Assembly: GCF_015533855.1 (NCBI RefSeq)
Contig: NZ_AP024154.1
Span: 3,602,501 to 3,666,500 of the forward strand
DNA: 64,000 nt
DNA from: Echinicola sp. 20G
Lineage (GTDB): Bacteria > Bacteroidota > Bacteroidia > Cytophagales > Cyclobacteriaceae
Reading direction: 5' to 3'
Shown here: piece after piece, positions 52,643 to 60,525 of the stretch
Layout of the letters: each line of letters begins with the position of its first letter
Position numbering within the stretch: the first letter of the stretch is position 1
Position numbers and translations under genes: made by a program
Notes under the pieces: model-generated
What the model saw: only the letters and a program-made list of their open reading frames with translations
Told to the model about the DNA's origin: nothing
The model's database searches: none

Positions 52643-54514
52643 CTAGAGCTTCCTGCTAAAAACAGCAGAATTTCCTGCATTATCAGTTACTTTCAATTCA
52701 AACTGCCCTTTGAAAGGGGCTTTGTCAATCTTTTCTGTCCAAATGACACCACTTTTATGTTCGAATCGCAAAATAACCCATTTTCCATCAATTCTGGCCT
52801 CAAAACTATGAATCCCTGAAAGATTGTCCCTAATGGAAAATCTAAGTTGGGATGAATTAATCCTTATGGGGCGAATAGTAGGCGCTATATCATCCTCGGC
52901 GAGTACAAAAGTACCAAAATTTTTGGTTTTGAAGGTAATGTGGTCATTGGTCCATTCCCCCCCTACAAAACGCTTATAACCGTTAGCATAAAGTTGATAA
53001 ACGTCCACATACTCTTTGGGTCTATTATAGCTGGAAATATCCATGCTAGTGGTTATTTCCTCCCTCAGGTAGCCATCCCGGTCATCGTTGATTTTAATGG
53101 ATGGACGCCCGTTGTAGCTTCCACTTTCTGTGTAGAGAAATAGTGTTTCTAACAAACTATTGGCTTCCGTTTGGATAATGGTGCGGCCATCATTGAAATA
53201 ATACTCTTTGTTGAAAGGGATTTTTGCTTGAACCTTAGGGTAAATGATTTCAGTGCATACATCTATTGAATCCGGAATGCCATATTCCATATCCCATATA
53301 TAGGTCCTGTACCTTGGGTCTTCATAGGAAAGCATCACGTCCATCATCAGTCCATTCACATAGAAGGTAGCCATTTTGTTGGTCTCCTGCTTATCCGCTC
53401 TGACAATCATCCAATTGTGCTCAAAATCTACTTTGCTTCTTGAAGCAGAATAGGTACTTACTGCATGGTTTTCCTTTTCGCCTTTAAATTTTAAAGATAG
53501 ATTTCGTCTATTGCCAAAGACATCTTCTAGCACCACGTCAACATCCTTAATACTATCAGGACTAACTTCAATGGCCCCACCAAAAAGGCTGTCAGGGCTA
53601 TAATAATCGAATTGATTATAGGGTGTGGTATAGAGTTTCGTATAACTATTTTGGTGGGTATGGCTCAATAAAAACCTACCAAGGTTAAAATCTATTTTAT
53701 CAACATTGAGGTCAAAAGTCTTGATTCCACCTTCATAGATTTCAAAATGTGGGAAGCCGTTTTGGTTATATGCACCGTCTAATTTATCATATGCCCTTAC
53801 TTCGATTCCTACTTTTCCAGTAATTTCGATTGGTTTGTCAATAACAAACTCATTTCCTCTAAAGTTTAAGCGAAGCACAGTCCTTTGGAATTGCCCATTT
53901 ACCCTGCTCTCTAAAGTAAGGGGTGTAATGGCAATGGTCCTAAAAGTAGGAGGGGTAGTGTCCTTGATTTCACTAAAGCCAAACTTTAGCGGATCCAAAG
54001 CCCTGTCCAAGCTGTCTCGGATTTCAAAATGAAGGTGGGGGCCTCCTGAGCTTCCCGTATTTCCAGAGTAGGCGATGATTTCCCCCTTTTTGACTGGTAG
54101 TGCCGAGGCTTCCGGATAAACTTCTAAGGAATTTTCCTCAGCATCAGCCATCTTCTGCCACATGTATTTAGCGATTTTGGCGTTAAAATCTCTGAGGTGG
54201 CCATAGAGTGTGTATTGCCCATTCGTATGTTTCAGGTAAATTACATTTCCATAGCCATAAGTGGATATCTTCATGCGGTAGACATATCCGTCTGCGGCGG
54301 CATAGACCGGCAAGCCCTGCCTACCATCGGTTTTGATGTCGATGCCACTGTGAAAATGGTTAGGGCGAATTTCACTCATATTACCGGAAAGGTAATTTCG
54401 CTCACCAGGCTTGATGGGGAATTGATAATAATTTTTATCTACCTGCGAAAAACCAACGGATGACCAAGCCCAGAAAAGAAAAAGGAGCAGGAATTTATTT
54501 AATCTCAAAATCAA
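52643..54514 (-). CDS. M23 family metallopeptidase, secreted
   Basis: A 623-residue protein with a signal peptide (residues 1-23, ending near VGFSQ) and an N-terminal LytM/peptidase M23 domain (about 40-180). Zinc-site blocks are 'PNHFHSGIDIKTDGRQG' (H..D) and 'GPHLHFEIRDS' (HxH). The larger remainder (about 200-620) is beta-rich with an Ig-like C-terminus. It probably cuts or remodels cell-wall peptide cross-links. Start is TTG at 54514, inside the end of the FAH-family gene; no suitable ATG precedes the signal peptide. Confidence 0.87.
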   Translation of the reverse strand: MILRLNKFLLLFLFWAWSSVGFSQVDKNYYQFPIKPGERNYLSGNMSEIRPNHFHSGIDIKTDGRQGLPVYAAADGYVYRMKISTYGYGNVIYLKHTNGQYTLYGHLRDFNAKIAKYMWQKMADAEENSLEVYPEASALPVKKGEIIAYSGNTGSSGGPHLHFEIRDSLDRALDPLKFGFSEIKDTTPPTFRTIAITPLTLESRVNGQFQRTVLRLNFRGNEFVIDKPIEITGKVGIEVRAYDKLDGAYNQNGFPHFEIYEGGIKTFDLNVDKIDFNLGRFLLSHTHQNSYTKLYTTPYNQFDYYSPDSLFGGAIEVSPDSIKDVDVVLEDVFGNRRNLSLKFKGEKENHAVSTYSASRSKVDFEHNWMIVRADKQETNKMATFYVNGLMMDVMLSYEDPRYRTYIWDMEYGIPDSIDVCTEIIYPKVQAKIPFNKEYYFNDGRTIIQTEANSLLETLFLYTESGSYNGRPSIKINDDRDGYLREEITTSMDISSYNRPKEYVDVYQLYANGYKRFVGGEWTNDHITFKTKNFGTFVLAEDDIAPTIRPIRINSSQLRFSIRDNLSGIHSFEARIDGKWVILRFEHKSGVIWTEKIDKAPFKGQFELKVTDNAGNSAVFSRKL

Positions 54515-55106
54515 GTAATTTTTCTTCTTCTATGTATGCTTCCAAACGATCTCCTACATTTACTTTACCAACTCCAGCTGGCGTGCCAGTAAATATGAGA
54601 TCTCCTTTTTTTAACGTAAAAAACTTTGAAATATATTCTAGAATCACACCAAAATCATAAAGCATCATAGTGGTATTACCCTTTTGTTTTTGTACACCAT
54701 TGATATTCAGATGGAAATTGATGTCAGATAGATCATTAAAACTTTCCTTGGGTAGAAAGCTTCCAACAGGAGCAGAGCCATTGAACCCCTTGGCAATTTC
54801 CCATGGTAATCCTTTTTCTTTGCAGGTTTTCTGAATGTCCCTTGCTGTAAAATCAATGCCAATACCAATTTCATCAAAGTAGCGATGAGCAAATTCCCTT
54901 TTGATAAATTTTCCCTCTCTGTTGATTTTTAGTACAAGTTCTACTTCATGATGGATGTCATTGGAGAAATCAGGCAAATAGAAAGGTAGATTGTTTTTCA
55001 GCAGCGCGGTATCGGGCTTCAAAAAAACAACAGGATTTTCGGGTCTTTCATTTTGGAGTTCTTCAATATGCTCCACGTAATTTCGGCCAATGGCGATGAT
55101 TTTCAT
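54495..55106 (-). CDS. Fumarylacetoacetate hydrolase (FAH) family protein
   Basis: A 203-residue FAH-family hydrolase. The fold block is 'MKIIAIGRNYVEHIEELQNE' at the start, the metal-binding acidic patch in 'HHEVELVLKINREGKF' is at about 72-87, and the terminal 'GDLIFTGTPAGVGKVNVGDR' is characteristic. FAH members cleave acylpyruvates and related substrates in the cytoplasm; the substrate here is unknown. The ATG at 55106 is preferred over a more upstream Met at 55160. It overlaps the M23 gene start by 20 bases. Confidence 0.9.
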   Translation of the reverse strand: MKIIAIGRNYVEHIEELQNERPENPVVFLKPDTALLKNNLPFYLPDFSNDIHHEVELVLKINREGKFIKREFAHRYFDEIGIGIDFTARDIQKTCKEKGLPWEIAKGFNGSAPVGSFLPKESFNDLSDINFHLNINGVQKQKGNTTMMLYDFGVILEYISKFFTLKKGDLIFTGTPAGVGKVNVGDRLEAYIEEEKLLDFEIK

Positions 55107-55217
55107 GAAAAATCGGATTATAGTATTTTCTAAGTTTTCACAAAGAAACTTAATAAGCATGGATTAAGAAAATGTTTCTTTGGCTTAATTTACAGGCAAT
55201 AGCCCTAAAAATTGGTG

Positions 55218-56096
55218 TTATTTTAATTCGGGGAGTGGAATATATGAATTATCCCCTTCGACCATGGGCCAGTCCTTTGCTTTCCACCTTTCTTTGGCGG
55301 TAGCTATGGTTGTCTTTTCACTGGAGACAAAATTCCATTCGATAAACCTTTCTTCTTCAAAAGCAGGGCCACCAAATAGGATGATATGACTTTCAGCTTT
55401 GATCTCCAAAGCACATTGGTTATCAATTTTAGAGACCAATAGGTTACCTTTTTCTACAAGGTTTTCACAAGCTTTGACTTCTCCTTCTACTACGCAAATG
55501 CCAATTTCTCCTTCAAGCTGTCCAGCAATTTCGAGGCTATATTCACCAGTGGTTTTTATATCGACCATGAACAGGTCTGAGTGTACTGGAACAGGGGATG
55601 CCTTCCCATAACCCTTACCTGCAACAAGTGTAAATTGGGCAGATTGATCCTTCCAGAAGGGTAGGTTCTTTGCATCAATATGGTGAAACTGAGGAGCCAT
55701 GTTTTCTTTTTCTTTGGGCAGGGCTACCCAAATCTGGTACCCATGTATAGGGTAGGTCTTCCCATCTCTTTGTTCAGGAGGAGTTCTTTCTGTATGGGTG
55801 ACGCCCTTTCCAGCGGTCATCCAATTAACAGACCCGGGAGAGATACGCTGCTTGGTGCCAAGACTATCCTCGTGGATCATTTCACCTTCCAGTAGAAAAG
55901 TCAGTGTGGATAAACCGATATGCGGATGTTGGCCTATATCCATGTATTTGCCTGGGCCAACCTCTGACGGTCCCATGTGATCAATAAAGACAAATGGGCC
56001 TACCATCCTCTTATTGCGGAAGGGCAGTAGCCTCCCCACCATAAAGTCGCCAATGTCACGACTTCTTTCGGGAATGATAAGGTCTGTATTTGACAT
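55218..56096 (-). CDS. Pirin family protein
   Basis: A 292-residue bicupin of the pirin family. Metal-ligand residues H57, H59, H101 and E103 correspond to H56/H58/H101/E103 of human pirin ('GQHPHIGLSTLTFLLEGEMI', 'GKGVTHTERTPPEQR'), so the iron site looks intact. Bacterial pirins act as quercetinase-like enzymes or redox regulators. A separate role cannot be deduced. It is followed by the FAH-type gene 111 bases downstream and is itself only 7 bases after the DUF6428 paralogue stop, so read-through from that gene is likely. Confidence 0.93.
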   Translation of the reverse strand: MSNTDLIIPERSRDIGDFMVGRLLPFRNKRMVGPFVFIDHMGPSEVGPGKYMDIGQHPHIGLSTLTFLLEGEMIHEDSLGTKQRISPGSVNWMTAGKGVTHTERTPPEQRDGKTYPIHGYQIWVALPKEKENMAPQFHHIDAKNLPFWKDQSAQFTLVAGKGYGKASPVPVHSDLFMVDIKTTGEYSLEIAGQLEGEIGICVVEGEVKACENLVEKGNLLVSKIDNQCALEIKAESHIILFGGPAFEEERFIEWNFVSSEKTTIATAKERWKAKDWPMVEGDNSYIPLPELK

Positions 56097-56103
56097 TTAT
56101 TGT

Positions 56104-56622
56104 TTATTTAGAGATTTGAAGCCAGGAAATATTCCAATTCAATCCTAAAGTAACAGGAAATGTAAAACCATTAAATATAGCGGCGAAGTTCTTTTTACGC
56201 TTAGGCTCAAAATCTTTCTGAGAAGCATTTTTCCTTCTTTCCTTGGCTTTTTTGAGGTTGTTGGTTGAAAAGAGTTTAATGGTAAAGGTTTTCTGGTAAA
56301 CTTCTATTTCTGTAACATCAAGTTCAGTTTCTTTGAACTCTTTGTTTCCATAAATAACAGTAATTTCAGAATTTTGGAATTCTGGAACTTTGGTTAAAAA
56401 GTCCATTAAATTGGTGTGAAGATCATCAGTGGATATGTTATTTATTCCTAATTTCTCTTCAGAAAGATGGATTTGAATTTTAGCATTGCCAGGTGTTGAA
56501 TCTTCTAAAATGATTTGTCTTATCGTAAACCCTTTAGGGATAAATAATCCAGGTAAGTGTTCTATTTTTATCGGCATTTTGGGTGTCAGCTCAAGGAGCT
56601 GTATGAAATCTGTAGTTCGCAT
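56104..56622 (-). CDS. Cysteine-free DUF6428 paralogue
   Basis: A 172-residue protein that aligns to the DUF6428 protein at 58598-59149. The shared segments include 'TVIYGNKEFKETELDVTEIE' versus 'IKIEYGNTSFHTAVLNVSEI' and 'TIKLFSTNNLKKAKERRK' versus 'HIKLFESTTTCKAKDRAS'. The cysteine-rich tail of that protein is replaced here by a hydrophobic end without any Cys. The frame is open and complete, so it is not obviously frameshifted. It lies just downstream of the ars cluster, and pirin follows 7 bases later. Function is unknown. Confidence 0.7.
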   Translation of the reverse strand: MRTTDFIQLLELTPKMPIKIEHLPGLFIPKGFTIRQIILEDSTPGNAKIQIHLSEEKLGINNISTDDLHTNLMDFLTKVPEFQNSEITVIYGNKEFKETELDVTEIEVYQKTFTIKLFSTNNLKKAKERRKNASQKDFEPKRKKNFAAIFNGFTFPVTLGLNWNISWLQISK

Positions 56623-56928
56623 ATCTTATTACTTCAATTCTTAATCTAGGATACGTATTTTTTAATTAATTAGCCACAAAGATCATTAAAATAATGTATT
56701 TTTTTTAAACGAAAAATTGGAATAATAATACGGTTTATAAACAAAATTATAGCGAATAGATTTGGAATACTGTTTTGTAATTTATAAAATGTTTTTTATA
56801 TATATTAAAACGAATAATGTGTTAAAAATACATGTTGATGTATTTAATTACTAGACCAAAAAAAATATTAAAAAATTTAATTGATCGTAATTATTTGATT
56901 ACAAGTCAGTTTAGAGCGTTTGGTTATA
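56623..56928. other. AT-rich gap between acr3 and the DUF6428 paralogue
   Basis: About 306 bases of very AT-rich sequence with no plausible ORF or hairpin terminator. A leftward TAATTTTG (complement of 56742-56749) fits a -7 element for the downstream paralogue, but no partner -33 box is evident. I see nothing else in it. Confidence 0.5.
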
Positions 56929-57972
56929 CTAATAATTATATAATTTTTTTCTTAACCAAAGGCTAACTTTTACCAATAAAATCAAAGCGGGTACTTCAAT
57001 AAGTGGCCCTATGACACCAACAAATGCTTGACCGCTATGAATGCCAAAAACACCGATAGCAACAGCAATGGCCAACTCGAAGTTATTGCCGGCAGCTGTA
57101 AATGCCACAGCGGCATTTTGATCGTAAGGTGCTCCCGAAAGTTTGCACGTAACAAACCCCACCAAAAACATAATGATGAAATAGAGTAATAATGGAATGG
57201 CTATCAAAAGTACATCACCAGGGATTTGGACTATCAATTCCCCTTTCAGGCTGAACATGATAATAATGGTGGAAAGTAATGCCACCAAGGTTATTGGGGA
57301 GATACTTGGGATGAACTTTTCATTGTACCATGACTCTCCCTTTTGTTTTACTAGAATGACCCTGCTGAAAAAACCCATAAGAAAAGGAATCCCCAAGTAG
57401 ATGCCAACACTTTCAGCAATAGTGGAAATGGAAATATCTACATTCACACCATCAAACCCAAAGTATGGAGGCAAAACGGTGATAAATAACCAAGCATAAA
57501 AGCTATAAGCGAAAACTTGGAAAATGCTGTTCAAGGCTACCAAAGCGGCACCGTATTCTTTGCTCCCTTCACCCAAGTCATTCCAAACTAAAACCATGGC
57601 GATGCACCTGGCTAATCCGATTAAAATCAAACCAACCATGTATTCAGGGTAGTCATTCAAAAAGATTAGGGCCAAAATAAACATCAATACAGGCCCAATG
57701 ACCCAATTCAATAGCAGTGATATGGAAAGTATTTTGGTGTTTTGGAAAACCTTTGGCAACAAAGCATAGTTGGCCTTGGCCAAAGGTGGGTACATCATTA
57801 GGATCAATCCAATGGCTATGGGCAAATTAGTCGTTCCATAACTGTAAGTATTGATAGTTTCTGCAAGATGTGGGAAAAAATAACCCAACATTATGCCCAC
57901 GCACATCGCAGCAAAAATCCATATGGTGAGGTATTGATCTAGGAAGTTTAGTTTTTTAGTGGTAGAAGCCAT
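56929..57972 (-). CDS. acr3: Arsenite efflux permease Acr3
   Basis: A 347-residue ten-helix membrane transporter of the Acr3/BASS-like family that extrudes As(III). Conserved C123 in '[16 protein letters not shown]' (fourth helix) matches the Cys essential in characterised Acr3 proteins, and the acidic residue in '[13 protein letters not shown]' lies in the ninth helix. The ATG at 57972 follows the arsC stop by 4 bases; an in-frame start at 57996 would overlap arsC. It is the last gene of the ars operon. Confidence 0.93.
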   Translation of the reverse strand: MASTTKKLNFLDQYLTIWIFAAMCVGIMLGYFFPHLAETINTYSYGTTNLPIAIGLILMMYPPLAKANYALLPKVFQNTKILSISLLLNWVIGPVLMFILALIFLNDYPEYMVGLILIGLARCIAMVLVWNDLGEGSKEYGAALVALNSIFQVFAYSFYAWLFITVLPPYFGFDGVNVDISISTIAESVGIYLGIPFLMGFFSRVILVKQKGESWYNEKFIPSISPITLVALLSTIIIMFSLKGELIVQIPGDVLLIAIPLLLYFIIMFLVGFVTCKLSGAPYDQNAAVAFTAAGNNFELAIAVAIGVFGIHSGQAFVGVIGPLIEVPALILLVKVSLWLRKKLYNY

Positions 57973-57976
57973 TGGT

Positions 57977-58588
57977 TCAAATGTTGGAAAATACATAAAA
58001 CATTTCAGTTGCTATCTGAAGAGAACGCTCATCGTAGCGTGCTTCTTCTTCGGGGCTGTCATCAAAAAGCTTGGGGTCCTTATATCGAATGGGGATTCTT
58101 AATTCTGCTCCAGGGATGTAAGGGCAGTTTTCATCTGCGTGAGCACAAGTCATTACAGCTGTAAAGTTCGTTTTGGGATTTATAGGGTGATCAAAGTGCT
58201 TTGAAAATACCGTTATCCGCGTTGACTCAAACCCATATTTTAACTTGTAAGTTGGGTTTTCTATGCCTTCTTTTTCTATTTCAAAGCCGAAACGAATCAA
58301 GGATGCAATGGTCCTTTCATTGCAAGCAGTTACTTCAGTTCCGCTGGAAAAACAGGCCGCTTTCACACCAAAGTAATCCGCAGCGACTTGTGCCCATACC
58401 TGTCCAAATTGACTTCGTCTAGAGTTGTGTGTGCAGATAAAGTTGATTTGGGCAGTTTTGTCCTGATGTCCAGCAATGTAATTGATCAAGGGTTGAAGCT
58501 CCTTTTTGCGTGAAGGAGAAATGGTGTCAAAGTTTAAAGCGTCAATTTTAGACTGCAACTTTGGAAAGAGGTTCTTCTTGGTTTTCAT
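57977..58588 (-). CDS. arsC: Arsenate reductase, thioredoxin-type (LMW phosphatase fold)
   Basis: A 203-residue protein with a CX5R active site C52-R58 ('[10 protein letters not shown]') of the low-molecular-weight phosphatase fold. C149 and C156 in '[17 protein letters not shown]' (CX6C) parallel the resolving cysteines of the S. aureus thioredoxin-coupled ArsC, giving a full C52-C149-C156 relay. It reduces arsenate to arsenite for Acr3. A longer N-terminus (about 45 residues before C52) is unusual relative to the core. It is 9 bases downstream of the DUF6428 gene. Confidence 0.9.
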   Translation of the reverse strand: MKTKKNLFPKLQSKIDALNFDTISPSRKKELQPLINYIAGHQDKTAQINFICTHNSRRSQFGQVWAQVAADYFGVKAACFSSGTEVTACNERTIASLIRFGFEIEKEGIENPTYKLKYGFESTRITVFSKHFDHPINPKTNFTAVMTCAHADENCPYIPGAELRIPIRYKDPKLFDDSPEEEARYDERSLQIATEMFYVFSNI

Positions 58589-58597
58589 ATTTCAGAT

Positions 58598-59149
58598 TTA
58601 ACAACAGCCAGATGAGGGTTCGCAGCAATTTTCAGATTGGTTCTTCAATGATTTGAGAGACAGTTTCACCTTTGATTTAGGCATGGTCTCTGGCCCACAG
58701 CAGGCTGCTGCTTTTTCCTCTTCTGTGGAAGCCCTGTCCTTGGCCTTGCAGGTTGTTGTTGATTCAAAAAGCTTAATATGCAACTGATCTTTTTCAACTA
58801 AGATTTCGCTGACATTTAATACCGCTGTATGAAAACTGGTATTACCATACTCGATTTTTATGTCTGTATCTGTTAAAGTAGGCCTTACATGATGGACAAG
58901 ATCATATATTTTGAGTGCCTTTTGTGCATTTACATTGTGATCAGGCTCCAAGGTACTGTTTTCCCAAAGTTGGATGTGAGTTTCACTCCATTGGTTTCTT
59001 TGACCGCCACAGTCCACCGTATCGAAATTTACATTTTTGATTTCCGTGATATGAAAATCATTTCTAACGTATTTTCCTTCCTCATATTCAAATACTAATC
59101 CGTGGTTTGGACAGCTTCTGAGGGTATTGATAAATTCTTGAGTTTTCAT
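58598..59149 (-). CDS. DUF6428 family cysteine-rich protein of the ars operon
   Basis: A 183-residue DUF6428 protein. The N-terminal part has alternating strands and helices ('ETHIQLWENSTLEPDHNVNA'). The C-terminus carries cysteine pairs 'AAACCGPE', 'SENCCEPSSGCC' that could bind arsenite, as in metallochaperones. DUF6428 genes recur in Bacteroidota ars operons but have no demonstrated function. It is the first gene after arsR, with its own upstream operator-like repeat. Confidence 0.85.
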   Translation of the reverse strand: MKTQEFINTLRSCPNHGLVFEYEEGKYVRNDFHITEIKNVNFDTVDCGGQRNQWSETHIQLWENSTLEPDHNVNAQKALKIYDLVHHVRPTLTDTDIKIEYGNTSFHTAVLNVSEILVEKDQLHIKLFESTTTCKAKDRASTEEEKAAACCGPETMPKSKVKLSLKSLKNQSENCCEPSSGCC

Positions 59150-59159
59150 AATTATATCA

Positions 59160-59175
59160 TTGCAATATTACGATT
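59160..59175. promoter_or_regulatory. ArsR-operator-like site before DUF6428-arsC-acr3
   Basis: TTGCAATATTACGATT, identical over 16 bases to the copy upstream of arsR, lies 10 bases before the DUF6428 start. Its core TTGCAATATTACGA is an imperfect palindrome around AATATT. Confidence 0.65.
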
Positions 59176-59192
59176 GATAAGATCAAATTTTT

Positions 59193-59531
59193 TTAACAGC
59201 AATCTTTTTTAAATTTCTCTGCGTCAAATTGATCGAATAGCTTGTTGAACAAGGATTGTATTTTTGCCCATTGGCTAGGGTTGATACAATAACTGACCGA
59301 TACGCCTTCAATGGTTCCTTGGATGATATCCAGAGTTTTTAGTTCCCTGAGGTGCTGACTTATGGTGGCTTGGGCTAAGCCTAACTCCTTTACCAAATCT
59401 CCGTTTACGCAAGCATTGGCTTTGAGTAGATGTTGGATGATAGCGATCCTTGCAGGGTGTGCGAGTGCCTTAGCTACATTGGCCAATTCGTTTTGTTCAG
59501 CACTGAATAAATCTGTTTTGGTGATCCCCAT
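59193..59531 (-). CDS. arsR: Arsenic-responsive ArsR repressor
   Basis: A 112-residue winged-helix repressor. The recognition helix block is 'LAQATISQHLRELKTLDIIQ' (about 52-71). Cysteines are C41, C82 and a terminal pair C111-C112, so the usual ELCVCDL arsenic motif of the E. coli type is missing. The C-terminal Cys pair recalls the alternative As(III) site seen in Acidithiobacillus ArsR. The ATG at 59531 gives a normal N-terminus; an upstream in-frame start at 59576 would read through the operator. Position and operator repeats support control of arsR itself and the operon. Confidence 0.9.
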   Translation of the reverse strand: MGITKTDLFSAEQNELANVAKALAHPARIAIIQHLLKANACVNGDLVKELGLAQATISQHLRELKTLDIIQGTIEGVSVSYCINPSQWAKIQSLFNKLFDQFDAEKFKKDCC

Positions 59532-59546
59532 AAGTGAATTATTATA

Positions 59547-59562
59547 TTGCAATATTACGATT
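59547..59562. promoter_or_regulatory. ArsR-operator-like site before arsR
   Basis: Second copy of TTGCAATATTACGATT, 15 bases before the arsR ATG and in the same orientation as the copy at 59160. Fits autoregulation by ArsR, which would sit on the transcribed leader next to both starts. Confidence 0.65.
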
Positions 59563-59792
59563 AATATTTTTTGCAATCAAAATAAATGAGAAAAAGTAGT
59601 GAGTGGAATTAAAGCAAGCTGTAGATATTAAAATAATACAATTTATTTCAGACACTTAATAGGTCATTTCCGTAAAACATAATATGTTTGTTAATAAATT
59701 GTTAATCAGGTGTTAGCTGATTAATTTATGTTATAGAAAAGGAAACTAACTGTATGTTTCTGACCAAATATAACTAAGAAGAGAGGAGTATT

Positions 59793-60461
59793 ATGAAATG
59801 GGCTTATAGCATTAAAAACAGGATGACCATTGCTATTTTGTTGATGGTGGTCTTTGTTTCTGTATTTGTGAAGAATATCTTGGATGAAGAACATGTTGCT
59901 GATCTAAGCAGTTCATGTGCTACGATTTATGAAGATAGACTCCTGCCAGAGAGTTATATTTTTCACCTTTCAGAGTACTTGTACAAAAAGCAAATGATGA
60001 TTGATGCGTGTCAGACGCAACTTGACTATGCAAGTATATCAGACAAAAACATACATTATAATTCAAAAATTGATTCTATTTTGGGCGACTTTGAGGCTAC
60101 TTACTTGACAAAAGATGAAGAATTATACCTTACTGATCTAAAGAAAAATGTCAATGAGCTTTATAGTATAGAGGCTAGATTAGGTCAGGCGGCTGTTTTA
60201 CCAGAAGATTTTCAACAGGCAAAACAAAAATCAGATCAGTTGATCTCTTCGGCTTCCAATAACCTTAATCAATTATCTGAGGTTCAATTGACCGTAGGGA
60301 AGCAATTGAATGATGACTCTAAAAGAATCATGGCAGGTAGTGCAATTTTGACCAAATTTGAGACGGTAATTTTAATTGTACTGGGGATCTTGATTAATGC
60401 TTTGGTGTTTGGTGTGATTTCAAGTCGGTCAAAAATAAAGCAGACAGCGCATCTGAATTAA
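59793..60461 (+). CDS. Chemoreceptor-like 4-helix-bundle membrane protein, no signalling domain
   Basis: A 222-residue protein resembling the ligand-sensing half of a methyl-accepting protein (4HB_MCP-like). One transmembrane helix is at about 10-28 and a second at about 190-210, with a helical periplasmic domain of roughly 160 residues in between ('FATCATIYEDRLLPE'-type first helix, here 'SSCATIYEDRLLPESYIF'). The usual HAMP and cytoplasmic signalling helices are absent, and only 12 residues follow the second helix. An unusually good Shine-Dalgarno (GAGAGGAGT) precedes the ATG. Sensing role is inferred. Confidence 0.65.
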   Translation: MKWAYSIKNRMTIAILLMVVFVSVFVKNILDEEHVADLSSSCATIYEDRLLPESYIFHLSEYLYKKQMMIDACQTQLDYASISDKNIHYNSKIDSILGDFEATYLTKDEELYLTDLKKNVNELYSIEARLGQAAVLPEDFQQAKQKSDQLISSASNNLNQLSEVQLTVGKQLNDDSKRIMAGSAILTKFETVILIVLGILINALVFGVISSRSKIKQTAHLN

Positions 60462-60483
60462 CAAAAAGATAAAGAACTTATTC

Positions 60484-60520
60484 GAGGCAGTTTTCGTTGA
60501 AAATTGCCTCTTTTATTTTG
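60484..60520 (+). terminator. Terminator between sensor-like gene and ABC exporter
   Basis: GAGGCAGTTTTC (60484-60495) and GAAAATTGCCTC (60499-60510) form a 12-bp stem (one G-T wobble) with a 3-base loop, followed by TTTTATTTTG. Confidence 0.9.
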
Positions 60521-60525
60521 TAAAT

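Noticed and set aside
56104..56230. Frameshift as the reason for the Cys-free tail of the DUF6428 paralogue
   Set aside because: I translated the last 120 bases in the other frames; none restores a cysteine-rich tail. Divergence explains it better than a single indel.
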